64,000 nt of DNA from assembly GCA_029948415.1 (NCBI GenBank), contig JAJIZT010000004.1, forward strand, positions 1 through 64,000, read 5' to 3'. A model generated the notes under the pieces. The model searched no databases. It saw nothing but the letters and a program-made list of their open reading frames with translations, and had not been told where the DNA came from. Positions 9,758-17,874 of this stretch are shown one piece after another. A program made the translations under genes and the position numbers. Each line of letters starts with the position of its first letter. Positions within the stretch are counted from its first letter, which is position 1. Origin of the DNA: Cenarchaeum symbiont of Oopsacas minuta. Lineage in GTDB: Archaea > Thermoproteota > Nitrososphaeria > Nitrososphaerales > Nitrosopumilaceae.

Positions 9758-10081
9758 TTAGATTACCCTAGCTACCGGAACATAATAACAAATTACTATT
9801 CTACCTTTATTTCTATTTTTTAGTTCATTTACCACATCATCCAAAATTTTATCAATATTATCAAAATTCTTTTTTTCTAAAAATATATCTGTGGTTATTT
9901 TATATGTTATAGGATTGTCAACATCCACACCTATATTAAATGTAGTATCTGAGGTTTGATTAGTATATTGCTTTAATTCTCGTACAATATATTCTAACGA
10001 CTCGTATCTATTCCGTATGTCCTCCATATGATCTCTTTTTCTTTCGATTATAATTATCAATTCAGTTTTAATAGTTGTCAT
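9758..10081 (-). CDS. Hypothetical protein, 107 aa, in AT-rich accessory patch
   Basis: ATG start at 10081. The protein is mixed alpha/beta with charged helices and a hydrophobic C-terminal strand (RIVICYYVPVARVI). There is no signal peptide and no recognised motif. Base composition is more AT-rich than the flanking house-keeping genes, and it lies between IS66 debris and a MITE, so it is probably acquired. It follows two other small minus-strand ORFs (10118-10288 and 10289-10558). Function unknown. Confidence 0.5.
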   Translation of the reverse strand: MTTIKTELIIIIERKRDHMEDIRNRYESLEYIVRELKQYTNQTSDTTFNIGVDVDNPITYKITTDIFLEKKNFDNIDKILDDVVNELKNRNKGRIVICYYVPVARVI

Positions 10082-10117
10082 GTCTTATGTTTAAGTTCAT
10101 TGAGAATGTTATAAACT

Positions 10118-10288
10118 TTAGTCAGTTAAAACTTTGTAGTCGATGTCTCTGTTTTTTAATAATTTGCATTGCTTTTGCGTAATAACATATGTTAAAGGTT
10201 TGACATATTTTATTATTTGGCAAGCGTTAGATAATTCAAGAAATCCTTTAAACTCTTCATTTTTATTAGGAAACTCAACTAGCCGCAT
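10118..10288 (-). CDS. Hypothetical small protein, 56 aa
   Basis: ATG at 10288 directly follows the TGA of the upstream ORF in the same frame, so either it is translationally coupled or a stop mutation split one longer gene. The peptide starts MRLVEFPNKN and ends KNRDIDYKVLTD; it is soluble with Lys/Glu-rich helices. AT-rich like its neighbours. No family recognised. Confidence 0.4.
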   Translation of the reverse strand: MRLVEFPNKNEEFKGFLELSNACQIIKYVKPLTYVITQKQCKLLKNRDIDYKVLTD

Positions 10289-10558
10289 TCAAACCCCACC
10301 TAATACTAGTATGGTAATCTGCTTATTTAAAATATTGGTTTTATCCGAATGGATGCAAATCGATGATTTTTGTAATTGTAAATTTCTCAACTCTTCTTGC
10401 AAAACCCACTGTTTGATTACTGATAATCCATATCTCTCGTAATACACTTCGTTACAATTTTTGTTCATATAATATGCATAATAAACATTCTCATTACTCG
10501 ACTGTATGAGGTCACGTCCCTGCCTATAATTATCAAAAAAATTTTGGCATTTACGCAC
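10289..10558 (-). pseudogene. Possible gene fragment whose 5' end is replaced by a MITE
   Basis: The frame is open from a GTG at 10558, but that codon and the first ~17 codons lie inside the MITE at 10504-10585. The non-MITE part (Tyr/Asn-rich, VYYAYYMNKNCNEV) reads on to TGA 10289 and is followed at once by ATG 10288 in the same frame. The simplest reading is a gene that lost its promoter and N-terminus when the MITE inserted, possibly also split by a stop. It could instead be a MITE-driven new ORF. Confidence 0.4.
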
Positions 10559-10585
10559 AAAAATACAGAGTAGTTGACATCATAC
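10504..10585 (-). mobile_element. IS66-related MITE, copy C
   Basis: 82 bp, inverted repeats GTATGAGGTCA (left) and TGACATCATAC (right). On the minus strand the interior (ACTCTGTATTTTTGTGCG, then TGATAATTATAGGCAGGGAC) aligns along its length with the copies at 50309-50389 and 61188-61268. It encodes nothing. Flanks show no clear duplication. Confidence 0.85.
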
Positions 10586-10689
10586 TAAACAACATCTATT
10601 TTTCAAAGATGTAATCCTAAATTTATTTACAAGAGCACATTGTATACAATGCCACCGTTTTTAAGGTAATACAAAATATTTTAATTTGG

Positions 10690-11505
10690 TTGAAGCTTTA
10701 TCAAATAGCAATCATAAGCAAGTTTGGATCAAAAGAGTCCGAAAAAGCATCCATAAAGGTGGCAAAGATCTTTTTGGCTAAAAAAATCACAGTATATACA
10801 ATATCTCCAGCAATAGTTGCTGGAACAAAGACAGTAGAGGCGATAGAAGATTTAAGAAAAGAGAAATTAGATTTAATAATCACTCTAGGTGGGGATGGTA
10901 CCACCTTGAGGGCATTTAGGGGAATAGCAAATGAGACTCCCATGTTGGCAGTAAATGTGGGCGGAAATAGAGGAATACTCTCAGAGATAACCATTGACAA
11001 AATAAATAATGCCATAAAGCAGATAGAGGGCGGCAAGATTATACTTGAAAAACGCACTCGTGTGGTTGCATCGTGTGGTGGCAAAAAGTTTGCACCTGCG
11101 TTAAATGAGATACTTGTGCAGAGAAAAAACCTGACAAAAACAGCAGAGTTTGGAATAAAATTTCAAAATGATAAAGTGGTACAAAAGATGGATGGTGTTA
11201 TAATATCCACACCAAGTGGATCCACAGGACACTCTTTCTCATTGGGAGGACCCATACTACACGAGAGTCTTGATGTATTGATTATAACTCCCATAGCTCC
11301 AGTATATAGATTAGAATCTATTGTGGTACCAGATGAAACAATAGAGGTACAATGTTCACATGATTGTAACATTGTGATGGATGCACAGGTTGTAACGTCT
11401 GCAGGATTTGGTGAAAAAATAACAGTAACGAAATTTAAAAAACCCGCAGTATTTGTTCGACTAAAAAAACGCGGTCTACGACAGATGAGTAAACTTGGTT
11501 TCTAG
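10690..11505 (+). CDS. nadK: NAD kinase
   Basis: 271 residues from a TTG start at 10690. It carries the NAD kinase hallmark GGDGT (near residue 68) and the second conserved block TPSGSTGHSFSLGGP that shapes the NAD site; length is typical. The enzyme phosphorylates NAD+ to NADP+ in the cytoplasm with ATP or polyphosphate. Its last codons overlap the start of the NOB1 gene by 11 nt, so the two are translated from one transcript. It is the first intact gene after the AT-rich accessory patch. Confidence 0.93.
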   Translation: MKLYQIAIISKFGSKESEKASIKVAKIFLAKKITVYTISPAIVAGTKTVEAIEDLRKEKLDLIITLGGDGTTLRAFRGIANETPMLAVNVGGNRGILSEITIDKINNAIKQIEGGKIILEKRTRVVASCGGKKFAPALNEILVQRKNLTKTAEFGIKFQNDKVVQKMDGVIISTPSGSTGHSFSLGGPILHESLDVLIITPIAPVYRLESIVVPDETIEVQCSHDCNIVMDAQVVTSAGFGEKITVTKFKKPAVFVRLKKRGLRQMSKLGF

Positions 11506-11980
11506 AATTCTAGACGCAAGTGCGTTTTATGCTGGTGTTCCGTTTGGATCAATGGAGAAATATTTTACCACCATGCAGATATTTGATGAGATCAGCCACA
11601 TAAAGGAGAAACACGGTGCCATCGATGTGTTATTTCAGACAGGCAGGCTTGATGTAAGACAAGCTAGTAAAGAATCATTAAAAATAGCAAGAGATGCAGC
11701 AACTGAATCAGGTGATATACAGACGCTATCTGATAGCGATGTATCGCTACTTGCTCTAGGATATGAGATGAAAGGTGAGATCATAACTGACGATTATGCC
11801 ATATCAAACGTGGCAAAAAGGCTCAACGTTTCCATATTATCTGTAATGACTAGGGGTATAATAGATACTGGAAGATGGATCAGATATTGTTCAGGATGTG
11901 CAAAAGAATTTTCAACTGAAAAATCATGTCCTCAATGTGGTAATCCTCTGAGAAAAAAACTAGTCAAGCGCAAGGCCTAG
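11495..11980 (+). CDS. nob1: Ribosome-maturation endonuclease NOB1 (PIN domain plus zinc ribbon)
   Basis: 161 residues from TTG 11495. The N-terminal PIN nuclease domain has conserved acids (D-A-S-A-F near the start, a D-x-D pair in LSDSDVSLL and TDD in the middle). The C-terminal zinc ribbon is C-x2-C plus CPQCG. NOB1 makes the final cut at the 3' end of 16S rRNA. It overlaps nadK by 11 nt upstream, and its 3' end overlaps the convergent rhodanese gene by 21 bp, so mRNAs from the two strands are complementary at their ends. Confidence 0.9.
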   Translation: MVSRILDASAFYAGVPFGSMEKYFTTMQIFDEISHIKEKHGAIDVLFQTGRLDVRQASKESLKIARDAATESGDIQTLSDSDVSLLALGYEMKGEIITDDYAISNVAKRLNVSILSVMTRGIIDTGRWIRYCSGCAKEFSTEKSCPQCGNPLRKKLVKRKA

Positions 11981-12715
11981 ACCGTGCCATTGAACAAATG
12001 AACCATCATACAGTCGTACATTTTTGAATCCAGCTAGACGTAGTTGGTAAAACAAGCTAGATGCTCGTGTTCCATGCATACAATAGCAACAGATCTCTTT
12101 ATCACGAGGTACATTGGTAAAGAGCTTTTCTAGTCCAGCAGTATTCATAAAATGCATTCCAGCATTCCCAAGTCCACTAGTATGTGGTATCAGGATAGCA
12201 CTTGGAATATGACCTGCAGTGTATTCAGGTAAACTGCGTGCGTCGATCACATATGTAGAATCCGAGGATTGTATAGATTTTGCATCAATTAATATAGATT
12301 CATTTGGGTTTGCCTCAAACTTTGCACGAGGTACATTCTTGACAGTGTCAGTCATCTTTACTCCATTTTTTCTCAACAGTGCAATACTCTCAGATATACA
12401 ATATACTGCAGGGTGACCAGCATACTCTAACGTCCATGCAATTCGCATCATGGTAGGATCTGTGTAATCGCCTGTCAGTACAACTGGATGTGTAGAATCA
12501 ATTCCCATATCGGCAAATGACTTTGCCATTACGATTGGGTCTGGTGCAAGATGTGCTCCAAATTCACCTTCTCGTATGACGTTTTGTACCGTAACAATCA
12601 CAGAATTCTCTACTCGTCCACCACGTGCAAACATTGGCATACGGGTATCGACAAGTATTGGAGATAGATCAGATTCATTCATCTTTAGATATTCAGCATA
12701 TGGTAACAGGTTCAC
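11960..12715 (-). CDS. Tandem-rhodanese sulfurtransferase
   Basis: 251 residues from GTG 12715. Two rhodanese folds: an N-terminal one without a catalytic cysteine and a C-terminal one with the active loop CMHGTRA in CCYCMHGTRAS. Members move sulfane sulfur from thiosulfate or 3-mercaptopyruvate to thiol acceptors or cyanide. A second tandem rhodanese lies at 41810-42610 next to sulfite reductase. Here the neighbours are RNA and repair genes, so the physiological donor is not indicated. The 3' end overlaps NOB1. Confidence 0.87.
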   Translation of the reverse strand: MNLLPYAEYLKMNESDLSPILVDTRMPMFARGGRVENSVIVTVQNVIREGEFGAHLAPDPIVMAKSFADMGIDSTHPVVLTGDYTDPTMMRIAWTLEYAGHPAVYCISESIALLRKNGVKMTDTVKNVPRAKFEANPNESILIDAKSIQSSDSTYVIDARSLPEYTAGHIPSAILIPHTSGLGNAGMHFMNTAGLEKLFTNVPRDKEICCYCMHGTRASSLFYQLRLAGFKNVRLYDGSFVQWHGLGLALD

Positions 12716-12744
12716 AGATCGATGGCGTTTGTGACCCCTATTTG

Positions 12745-13428
12745 TCAGCTTAGCTTTTTCTGCCCAGTTTTTTTGTGTCTAGTACTTTTTGTGCCTATCA
12801 TTGAACGTATTTTTCTAGCACGTGTAGAACCTAGTCCATCTATACGCGCAAGCTCTGACTGTGAGGCGTTCATAACCTCCAATGGCGTGCCAAAACGCTC
12901 AAGCAACTTTGCAGCAATCTTTGGACCCACACCAGGTAGGCTTGCAATGAGAGATATCTGTTGGGTTGGAACATCTATTGATTTTTTTATTTTTTTTATG
13001 TACGGACCTGTCTGTTCTTGATCCTTGCGTGCACACATGGAGAGTAAGAGCTTTGCAGTATGCGCTGCACTCGGAGTTGGAATTATAGGAATTTTAAATT
13101 CGATTGCAATTGTTGCCAATGCCCCATAGAATATGAGTGGGTTTTCTGTTATTTTTTCAATCTCATCTATATTGCCCTCTATTATCATCAGTGGGTTTTT
13201 GTAATGTTTACAGAGACGAGCACACTGATCAAAGAGTCTACCATCAAAGATTGACGAGATCAAATCTTTGATGCTCTTGCGCTCCACGACAGTTTCAGGT
13301 GCCACAATATAATCTCCTACCAAAATAGTTTTAATCTCAGCATCTAGTCCTATTCCTTGCAAGAGTTTTGGTATTCCACTCTTTCTCTCTCGTTCATCTA
13401 TGACGATACGCAATTTTGACATGTTCAT
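12745..13428 (-). CDS. xpf: XPF/MUS81-type structure-specific endonuclease
   Basis: 227 residues, ATG 13428. The ERCC4 nuclease domain has the VERKSIKD active site (ERK-x3-D) and an upstream GDY; a tandem helix-hairpin-helix follows (LPGVGPKIA and IDGLGSTRA). There is no helicase half, as in the short crenarchaeal-type XPF. Known enzymes cut 3' flaps and forks with PCNA. The Lys-rich tail may serve partner binding, though a clear PIP box is not seen. It closes the exosome operon, 9 bp downstream of the prefoldin gene. Confidence 0.88.
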   Translation of the reverse strand: MNMSKLRIVIDERERKSGIPKLLQGIGLDAEIKTILVGDYIVAPETVVERKSIKDLISSIFDGRLFDQCARLCKHYKNPLMIIEGNIDEIEKITENPLIFYGALATIAIEFKIPIIPTPSAAHTAKLLLSMCARKDQEQTGPYIKKIKKSIDVPTQQISLIASLPGVGPKIAAKLLERFGTPLEVMNASQSELARIDGLGSTRARKIRSMIGTKSTRHKKTGQKKLS

Positions 13429-13437
13429 AGAGAATAC

Positions 13438-13824
13438 TCAAGTCTTTTTTTGTTGAGGAGAATCTACGCCTGGATTACCTTTAATCATTTCATTAATCTT
13501 TGCATCTTGTTCTTTGAGGCTAACGCGTAGACGTTCTTCTTGTTTTGCCATAACTGTGATGCGTGTGTTTGCAAGTTCACTGCGTTCCTTTAGATCTTCA
13601 ATAGATGCAGTTTTTGTAGACTGGACAAGTATAGAGCCAGCGTGTTTGAATACTGCATCCGTGTCTGAAACTTTGTCTAGTTCCTCAAGAGCCTTTGCTA
13701 TCTCTGCACGTTCTATCTCTATCTGTTGTTTTTGTGTCAAAACGGCTTGTAGACTTTGTTGTGTCTGTTGTAGTTTTTCAATCTGTTCACGCAACCAAGG
13801 TGGAACGTTTTGTGGCATTGACAT
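13438..13824 (-). CDS. pfdB: Prefoldin beta subunit
   Basis: 128 residues. It has two long coiled-coil helices with a beta-hairpin region between, the prefoldin beta pattern (MPQNVPPWLREQ start, QQTQQSLQAVL helix). Prefoldin is a hexameric jellyfish-shaped co-chaperone that hands unfolded proteins to the thermosome. It lies in the exosome super-operon between pcc1 and xpf, the classical archaeal position. Confidence 0.92.
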   Translation of the reverse strand: MSMPQNVPPWLREQIEKLQQTQQSLQAVLTQKQQIEIERAEIAKALEELDKVSDTDAVFKHAGSILVQSTKTASIEDLKERSELANTRITVMAKQEERLRVSLKEQDAKINEMIKGNPGVDSPQQKKT

Positions 13825-13847
13825 ATAGAAAGATAGACTCTGATTTC

Positions 13848-14084
13848 TTATATGTCTAGTGATTTCTCACAGACGCGTATCAAACCTAAAAGTGAGTTCA
13901 CACTAGCACGTAGATGCGGGAGGCTCTCAGAATGCACATTTATGCACAAAGAACCATCATCATACGAGATATCTGCATCTGTTGGATTTTCAGGATAAAA
14001 TTTGTTGTCAGTCTTTATAGATTCGTATATAGCTTTTGTGTGATTTCCAGCATCTGCTTTTATCTCTATATTAAATTTTGACAT
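13848..14084 (-). CDS. pcc1: KEOPS complex subunit Pcc1
   Basis: 78 residues from ATG 14084 (MSKFNIEIKAD). A longer in-frame start at 14138 would overlap most of the L37Ae tail; the short form matches the usual Pcc1 length of about 80. The pattern is beta-alpha-beta with a DDGSLCINVHSES strand and a final helix. Pcc1 dimerises within KEOPS, which makes t6A37 in tRNA. The start overlaps the L37Ae stop by 14 bp, and the gene sits in the exosome operon as in other archaea. Confidence 0.8.
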   Translation of the reverse strand: MSKFNIEIKADAGNHTKAIYESIKTDNKFYPENPTDADISYDDGSLCINVHSESLPHLRASVNSLLGLIRVCEKSLDI

Positions 14085-14280
14085 CGTATGCTGTTCCGGC
14101 CATCTTGAAAGTGCATTTTTTACAGCTCCACACTCCAACAGCTAGGCGAGCAAAAGTTTTAGATCCACATTTTGGACATGCACGTTTTTCCTTTAAAATA
14201 TGGTGAATCTTTGTGTACTGTTTACGGATTTTGATACCATATCTTGCACCAAGTCCAGCAAGTGATTTTTTGCGCGCCAT
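14071..14280 (-). CDS. rpl37ae: Large-subunit ribosomal protein L37Ae
   Basis: 69 residues, starting MARKKSLAGLGARYG. It has a C4 zinc ribbon: CPKCG and CKKC spaced by about 14 residues. The protein binds 23S rRNA in the archaeal/eukaryotic large subunit. It directly abuts rrp42 upstream and overlaps pcc1 downstream. Confidence 0.95.
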   Translation of the reverse strand: MARKKSLAGLGARYGIKIRKQYTKIHHILKEKRACPKCGSKTFARLAVGVWSCKKCTFKMAGTAYDVKI

Positions 14281-15099
14281 CTAGATATCATTCCTTCCAG
14301 TTGTAGTACGTATCATATCACGTACTCTGGTTCCTACCTTTATTGAGGTATCTGCACAAAGTTCCAACTGTTTTTGCGTAAATCCACCAGTACCACCTTT
14401 TTGCATTGCACAAATGTTGCCATCAGAGTTTGTTGTGATTGTCACGCGTGCGTCCATTGATTCCCACTCGTCTCCATTTGGATCCACTAGTATGTGATCT
14501 TTAATGCGTGCCATGGTTATTGATACTGGTATGGTTTGGACAGGAGTGAGTTCGCTTGTACCTTTAACAAGCTGTGGTCGATCATCAACCATCTCCCACT
14601 TTGGCATATTTGAAGAGAGTATGGCACATGTAGATGCATAAGAGCATGCATCAAAGAGGTTACCATCATGGTCTATTACACTATTGTCTGCAAAGACGCC
14701 TACTACAGATACATCTTTTTTTATTACAAGTTTTGTAATATCAATAGCTTTACTCTCACGTATTCCACGATCCACTACACGCGCTAGTTCTATTACAGTC
14801 TCATTTGGAGGGCCAGGCTCTGCTGTGTGGTGTGCAATTGGAAGAATTTCAGCCGTGCAGATAAAGACACCTCTATCACCAGTATCTGGAAATGGTCTAT
14901 CTGGCTGTATCTTTACTCCAGATACTACGTGCGTTTTTCCTAAAAGAACGCGTGCTGAACCATTTGCTTTTGGTATAACGTTTGTCTCTAAAACAAGTTT
15001 GCGCTGCTCTTCAAGACTGCGTCCATCTATGCGTTTGTCTTGCTCTAAAAGTTCGATGATTTGTTTGCGTTTTAGTTGATCTATAACTGATCTTTGCAT
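14281..15099 (-). CDS. rrp42: Exosome core subunit Rrp42
   Basis: 272 residues with an RNase PH fold (RVLLGKTHVVSGVK near the start; GNLFDACSYAS). Rrp42 pairs with Rrp41 to form the hexameric ring of the archaeal exosome; known Rrp42 lacks phosphorolytic activity but shapes the active site. The gene is contiguous with rrp41 (1-nt boundary) and L37Ae, so the three are one transcript. Confidence 0.94.
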   Translation of the reverse strand: MQRSVIDQLKRKQIIELLEQDKRIDGRSLEEQRKLVLETNVIPKANGSARVLLGKTHVVSGVKIQPDRPFPDTGDRGVFICTAEILPIAHHTAEPGPPNETVIELARVVDRGIRESKAIDITKLVIKKDVSVVGVFADNSVIDHDGNLFDACSYASTCAILSSNMPKWEMVDDRPQLVKGTSELTPVQTIPVSITMARIKDHILVDPNGDEWESMDARVTITTNSDGNICAMQKGGTGGFTQKQLELCADTSIKVGTRVRDMIRTTTGRNDI

Positions 15100-15837
15100 C
15101 TAGGATTCATCTCCTGTAAAGTATCTAGCATGTAGTGCTCTTTTCTGCTCTTCGTATGCAATTTTACATCCTTTAATAGCAACATCTAGACATTTTTTGT
15201 ACTCTAGGGATGAGAGTACACCATCCAACTGGACCAATGTTACTTGATCAAGGTTTGGCATATATCCTACTGGCATATCTGCCTGTCCTGCCTGATCTTC
15301 TTCATTGTTTACATCTAGTACGACAGTATCTGCCACTTTACCTGCAGCACATGCAGATACCATATCGCGCATCGGAATTCCAGCATCAGCTAGTGCCACC
15401 GATGCTGCATCTAGTGCAGCACAGCGTGTTCCTCCATCAGCTTGTAAAACCTCCAAGTAAACATCTACAGCAGTACGTGGAAATTTTTCAAGCATTACTG
15501 CAGGTAATAATGCCTCTTTAATCACCTTTGAGATCTCAATCTCTCGCCTTGATGGAGCTGGGTTTTTCCTCTCACCTACAGAGAATGGAGTCATGTGATA
15601 TCTGCAACGTAGTATTCCAGTATCAGAATCAGACATGTGTTTTGGATGAACGTCACGTGGACCGTATACACCAGCCAAAATTTTATTATCACCAAATTCT
15701 ATATACGCAGAACCATTTGCATTATTCAAGACTCCAGCTTTGATGGATATGCGACGAGGTTGGTCTATTTTGCGACCATCACATCGTATTCCGTTTTCAT
15801 CCAACAGTACAAGATTTGATTCTCTTCCGCCCATCAT
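15100..15837 (-). CDS. rrp41: Exosome catalytic subunit Rrp41
   Basis: 245 residues with an RNase PH fold. Conserved parts include a GVYGPRDVHPK motif, RRE-type residues after the phosphate site, and QADGGTRCAALDAAS. Rrp41 gives the 3'-5' phosphorolytic and tailing activity of the exosome. It lies between rrp4 and rrp42. The start used is ATG 15837; a second Met follows at once. Confidence 0.95.
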   Translation of the reverse strand: MMGGRESNLVLLDENGIRCDGRKIDQPRRISIKAGVLNNANGSAYIEFGDNKILAGVYGPRDVHPKHMSDSDTGILRCRYHMTPFSVGERKNPAPSRREIEISKVIKEALLPAVMLEKFPRTAVDVYLEVLQADGGTRCAALDAASVALADAGIPMRDMVSACAAGKVADTVVLDVNNEEDQAGQADMPVGYMPNLDQVTLVQLDGVLSSLEYKKCLDVAIKGCKIAYEEQKRALHARYFTGDES

Positions 15838-15843
15838 CTACAC

Positions 15844-16515
15844 CTAGGAATTGAGCATGGACTGGATTTTATCTGTGAGGTTTTGCATATGTGCATTATC
15901 ATCAATCATTTTAATCGCTCTTTTAGCCTTTAATAATCCATCCGCATCCTTTGCATCCACTATGATCCAGCCGTTTTGTCCTGCTGTAATCATAGAGTTT
16001 GTACTCTCTTCAATCATCTGTATCATCGAACCGCGTTTTCCTATCAAACGCGGAATCTTGCTGCTAGATATACGAACGATCTCACCTGTGTCTATCTTAC
16101 CCAAGTCACGGTCAGATACTGTGATTAATGGATCGCGTGTACGATCAAAGTTTGCAATACGTGCTGCAACCATATCGCCTTTGATTAGTTTAGAGGCCAA
16201 AGCATCAGCACTAGCAGTAAAGTCACGCCCAAATATGTCACTAGCAGGTAAAAATCCAACATAGCATGAGTTTATGTCAACTTCCCAAGATAGTGATGTA
16301 TGCGATACTATCTTGCCTACTACCATATCGTCCACTTTGGGAAAGTACATTCCAGTCAATGGTAGTACGCGAACTGTCTCATCATAGATCTCAGACATTC
16401 CCACTATGGTTGATGATATATTTTTGCCATCAAATATGACATTTTCTTCTGGACGTAAGGGTCTTGAAGTTATTACTTCACCTGGTAGTACGTGCTTGCG
16501 TCTCTCGTCGCTCAT
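15844..16515 (-). CDS. rrp4: Exosome RNA-binding cap protein Rrp4 (S1 and KH domains)
   Basis: 223 residues: an N-terminal domain (HVLPGEVI), an S1 domain (PKVDDMVVGKIVSH, DINSCYVGFLPASDIFG) and a KH domain with the signature IPRLIGKRGSMIQMI. Rrp4 forms the cap trimer that feeds RNA into the Rrp41/42 ring. Its ATG overlaps the SBDS stop by 4 bp (ATGA), indicating coupling. Confidence 0.95.
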   Translation of the reverse strand: MSDERRKHVLPGEVITSRPLRPEENVIFDGKNISSTIVGMSEIYDETVRVLPLTGMYFPKVDDMVVGKIVSHTSLSWEVDINSCYVGFLPASDIFGRDFTASADALASKLIKGDMVAARIANFDRTRDPLITVSDRDLGKIDTGEIVRISSSKIPRLIGKRGSMIQMIEESTNSMITAGQNGWIIVDAKDADGLLKAKRAIKMIDDNAHMQNLTDKIQSMLNS

Positions 16516-17198
16516 TGAACCATCTCTGCTGTAGCTGTTCCTTTTGTGACAGAGCCTAATCGATCCAACATGGTAGGCCTTGTTGCCGCAGCTATTTCTA
16601 GTATTGCTTTAAGAGAACCATTTGATAGCCATTCTTCTTTTTTAAGCGTACCTGAAGATTTTAGAACAGAGTATGATTGTGCAGCATATTGAGCAGGTAT
16701 AGTCAAGACAAGTTCAATGTTCTCAGACTTTAACGGTATGATACCTCGTAGCCTTTCTACGATATCTTTTATCTGATCGTTGGCGTTTTTTTGTGGATCA
16801 ATAGAGATGCGAGCATCGTCCATTGCCTGCTCTATACGTAGAGGCGGATGTGGCAAGTGAGAACGTGGATCGACGTACGTCTTTGCAATATAATCTATAA
16901 TCTGCTTTCTTTTTTCGTCCACCATCTTGCGTCGTTGTGCCGTGGTAAGATTTAGATCTCCTTTTTTGAGTATAATTTCTGCAATCTTTGCACTATCATC
17001 TGTCTTGAATATCTTTGCAAGTATATCCAATGAAGGTTTGTTACCTTTTTTAGAGTCTGTATAGATATCTTCGGATACTAGAACAGAAGATATGTCAGTG
17101 CGTTTTCCAAGTTTAAACTCTAACGCCTGATCTGGTTTTACTAGTATCTCAAATTTTTGACCCTCGTATGAGAATCTAGCTATAGTGACTTCTGTCAT
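16512..17198 (-). CDS. sdo1: Ribosome-maturation protein SBDS homologue
   Basis: 228 residues with the three-domain SBDS layout: an N-terminal FYSH domain (VTIARFSYEGQKFEILV, EDIYTDSKKG), a helical middle (MVDEKRKQIIDYIAKTYVDP) and a ferredoxin-like C-terminus. SBDS acts with EF-2-like GTPases to free anti-association factor aIF6 from the 50S subunit. First gene of the exosome operon; ATG 17198 has a 21-nt gap from cofC upstream, so cofD and cofC may feed into the same transcript. Confidence 0.94.
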   Translation of the reverse strand: MTEVTIARFSYEGQKFEILVKPDQALEFKLGKRTDISSVLVSEDIYTDSKKGNKPSLDILAKIFKTDDSAKIAEIILKKGDLNLTTAQRRKMVDEKRKQIIDYIAKTYVDPRSHLPHPPLRIEQAMDDARISIDPQKNANDQIKDIVERLRGIIPLKSENIELVLTIPAQYAAQSYSVLKSSGTLKKEEWLSNGSLKAILEIAAATRPTMLDRLGSVTKGTATAEMVQ

Positions 17199-17219
17199 GT
17201 GTATTCTGTCTGTTTTTGG

Positions 17220-17873
17220 TTATTTATCTATACTTGAATTTACATGTGCAATATATGCAATCTGTTCACATATCTGTGGTTTTTCTCCTAGTTTTATACA
17301 GTATTCTATATCATCTATCGAATCTATATCTGCCATAACTCTCCTTTGATATACAAGTAACGGGTTCAAATTGTGCTTGCGTGCTTCTTGCATGTGTGCA
17401 AGATAGCTTCCTTCATCGTATCTTGTTGGCATAGAATTAGATGGAGCTCGAAGTAGTGCATTTGTTCCATCTAGCATACGTGATGGAACAACTGTAACGC
17501 AAGGTGGCCTGCAAGACAATCGTACAAGCTCATCAACGTCAGTTGACATTAAAAGTGGAAGATCCTGTGGCACTACAAGTAAACCATCATGACCTTTATT
17601 TGCATAATGCGCCTCGCCAAGTGCGACTGCATTGTTTACTCCAGATTCGGATTTATCAGGTATAATGTCTACTCCAAATTCAGAAGCTACAGTCTCTGCT
17701 AGCGGTTCACGTGATACGATCGTGACAGTGTCTATTGCAGAAGATCCTGTGAGTGCAGAGAGTACTTCTTTTAACATAATATTGCATAAATTTACAGTCT
17801 TTTCATGCCCTAATCCTAGTCGTGATTTTGCCCGCTCAAAAGTTTTTACTGGAACTATGGCTGCAATTTTCAA
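17220..17873 (-). CDS. cofC: 2-phospho-L-lactate guanylyltransferase
   Basis: 217 residues from a TTG start at 17873, 1 nt after the cofD stop. It is a nucleotidyltransferase with the N-terminal AIVPVKTFERAKSRL signature and VVPQDLPLL (metal-binding Asp). CofC activates 2-phospholactate (or phosphoenolpyruvate) with GTP for F420 synthesis. Adjacent to cofD; the glutamyl ligase cofE is 30 kb away at 48487-49218. Confidence 0.92.
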   Translation of the reverse strand: MKIAAIVPVKTFERAKSRLGLGHEKTVNLCNIMLKEVLSALTGSSAIDTVTIVSREPLAETVASEFGVDIIPDKSESGVNNAVALGEAHYANKGHDGLLVVPQDLPLLMSTDVDELVRLSCRPPCVTVVPSRMLDGTNALLRAPSNSMPTRYDEGSYLAHMQEARKHNLNPLLVYQRRVMADIDSIDDIEYCIKLGEKPQICEQIAYIAHVNSSIDK

Positions 17874-17874
17874 C

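Noticed and set aside
10143-10442. 99-aa plus-strand ORF
   Set aside because: It is antisense to the two linked minus-strand ORFs, which have the better continuous frame and soluble composition; confidence in either is limited.
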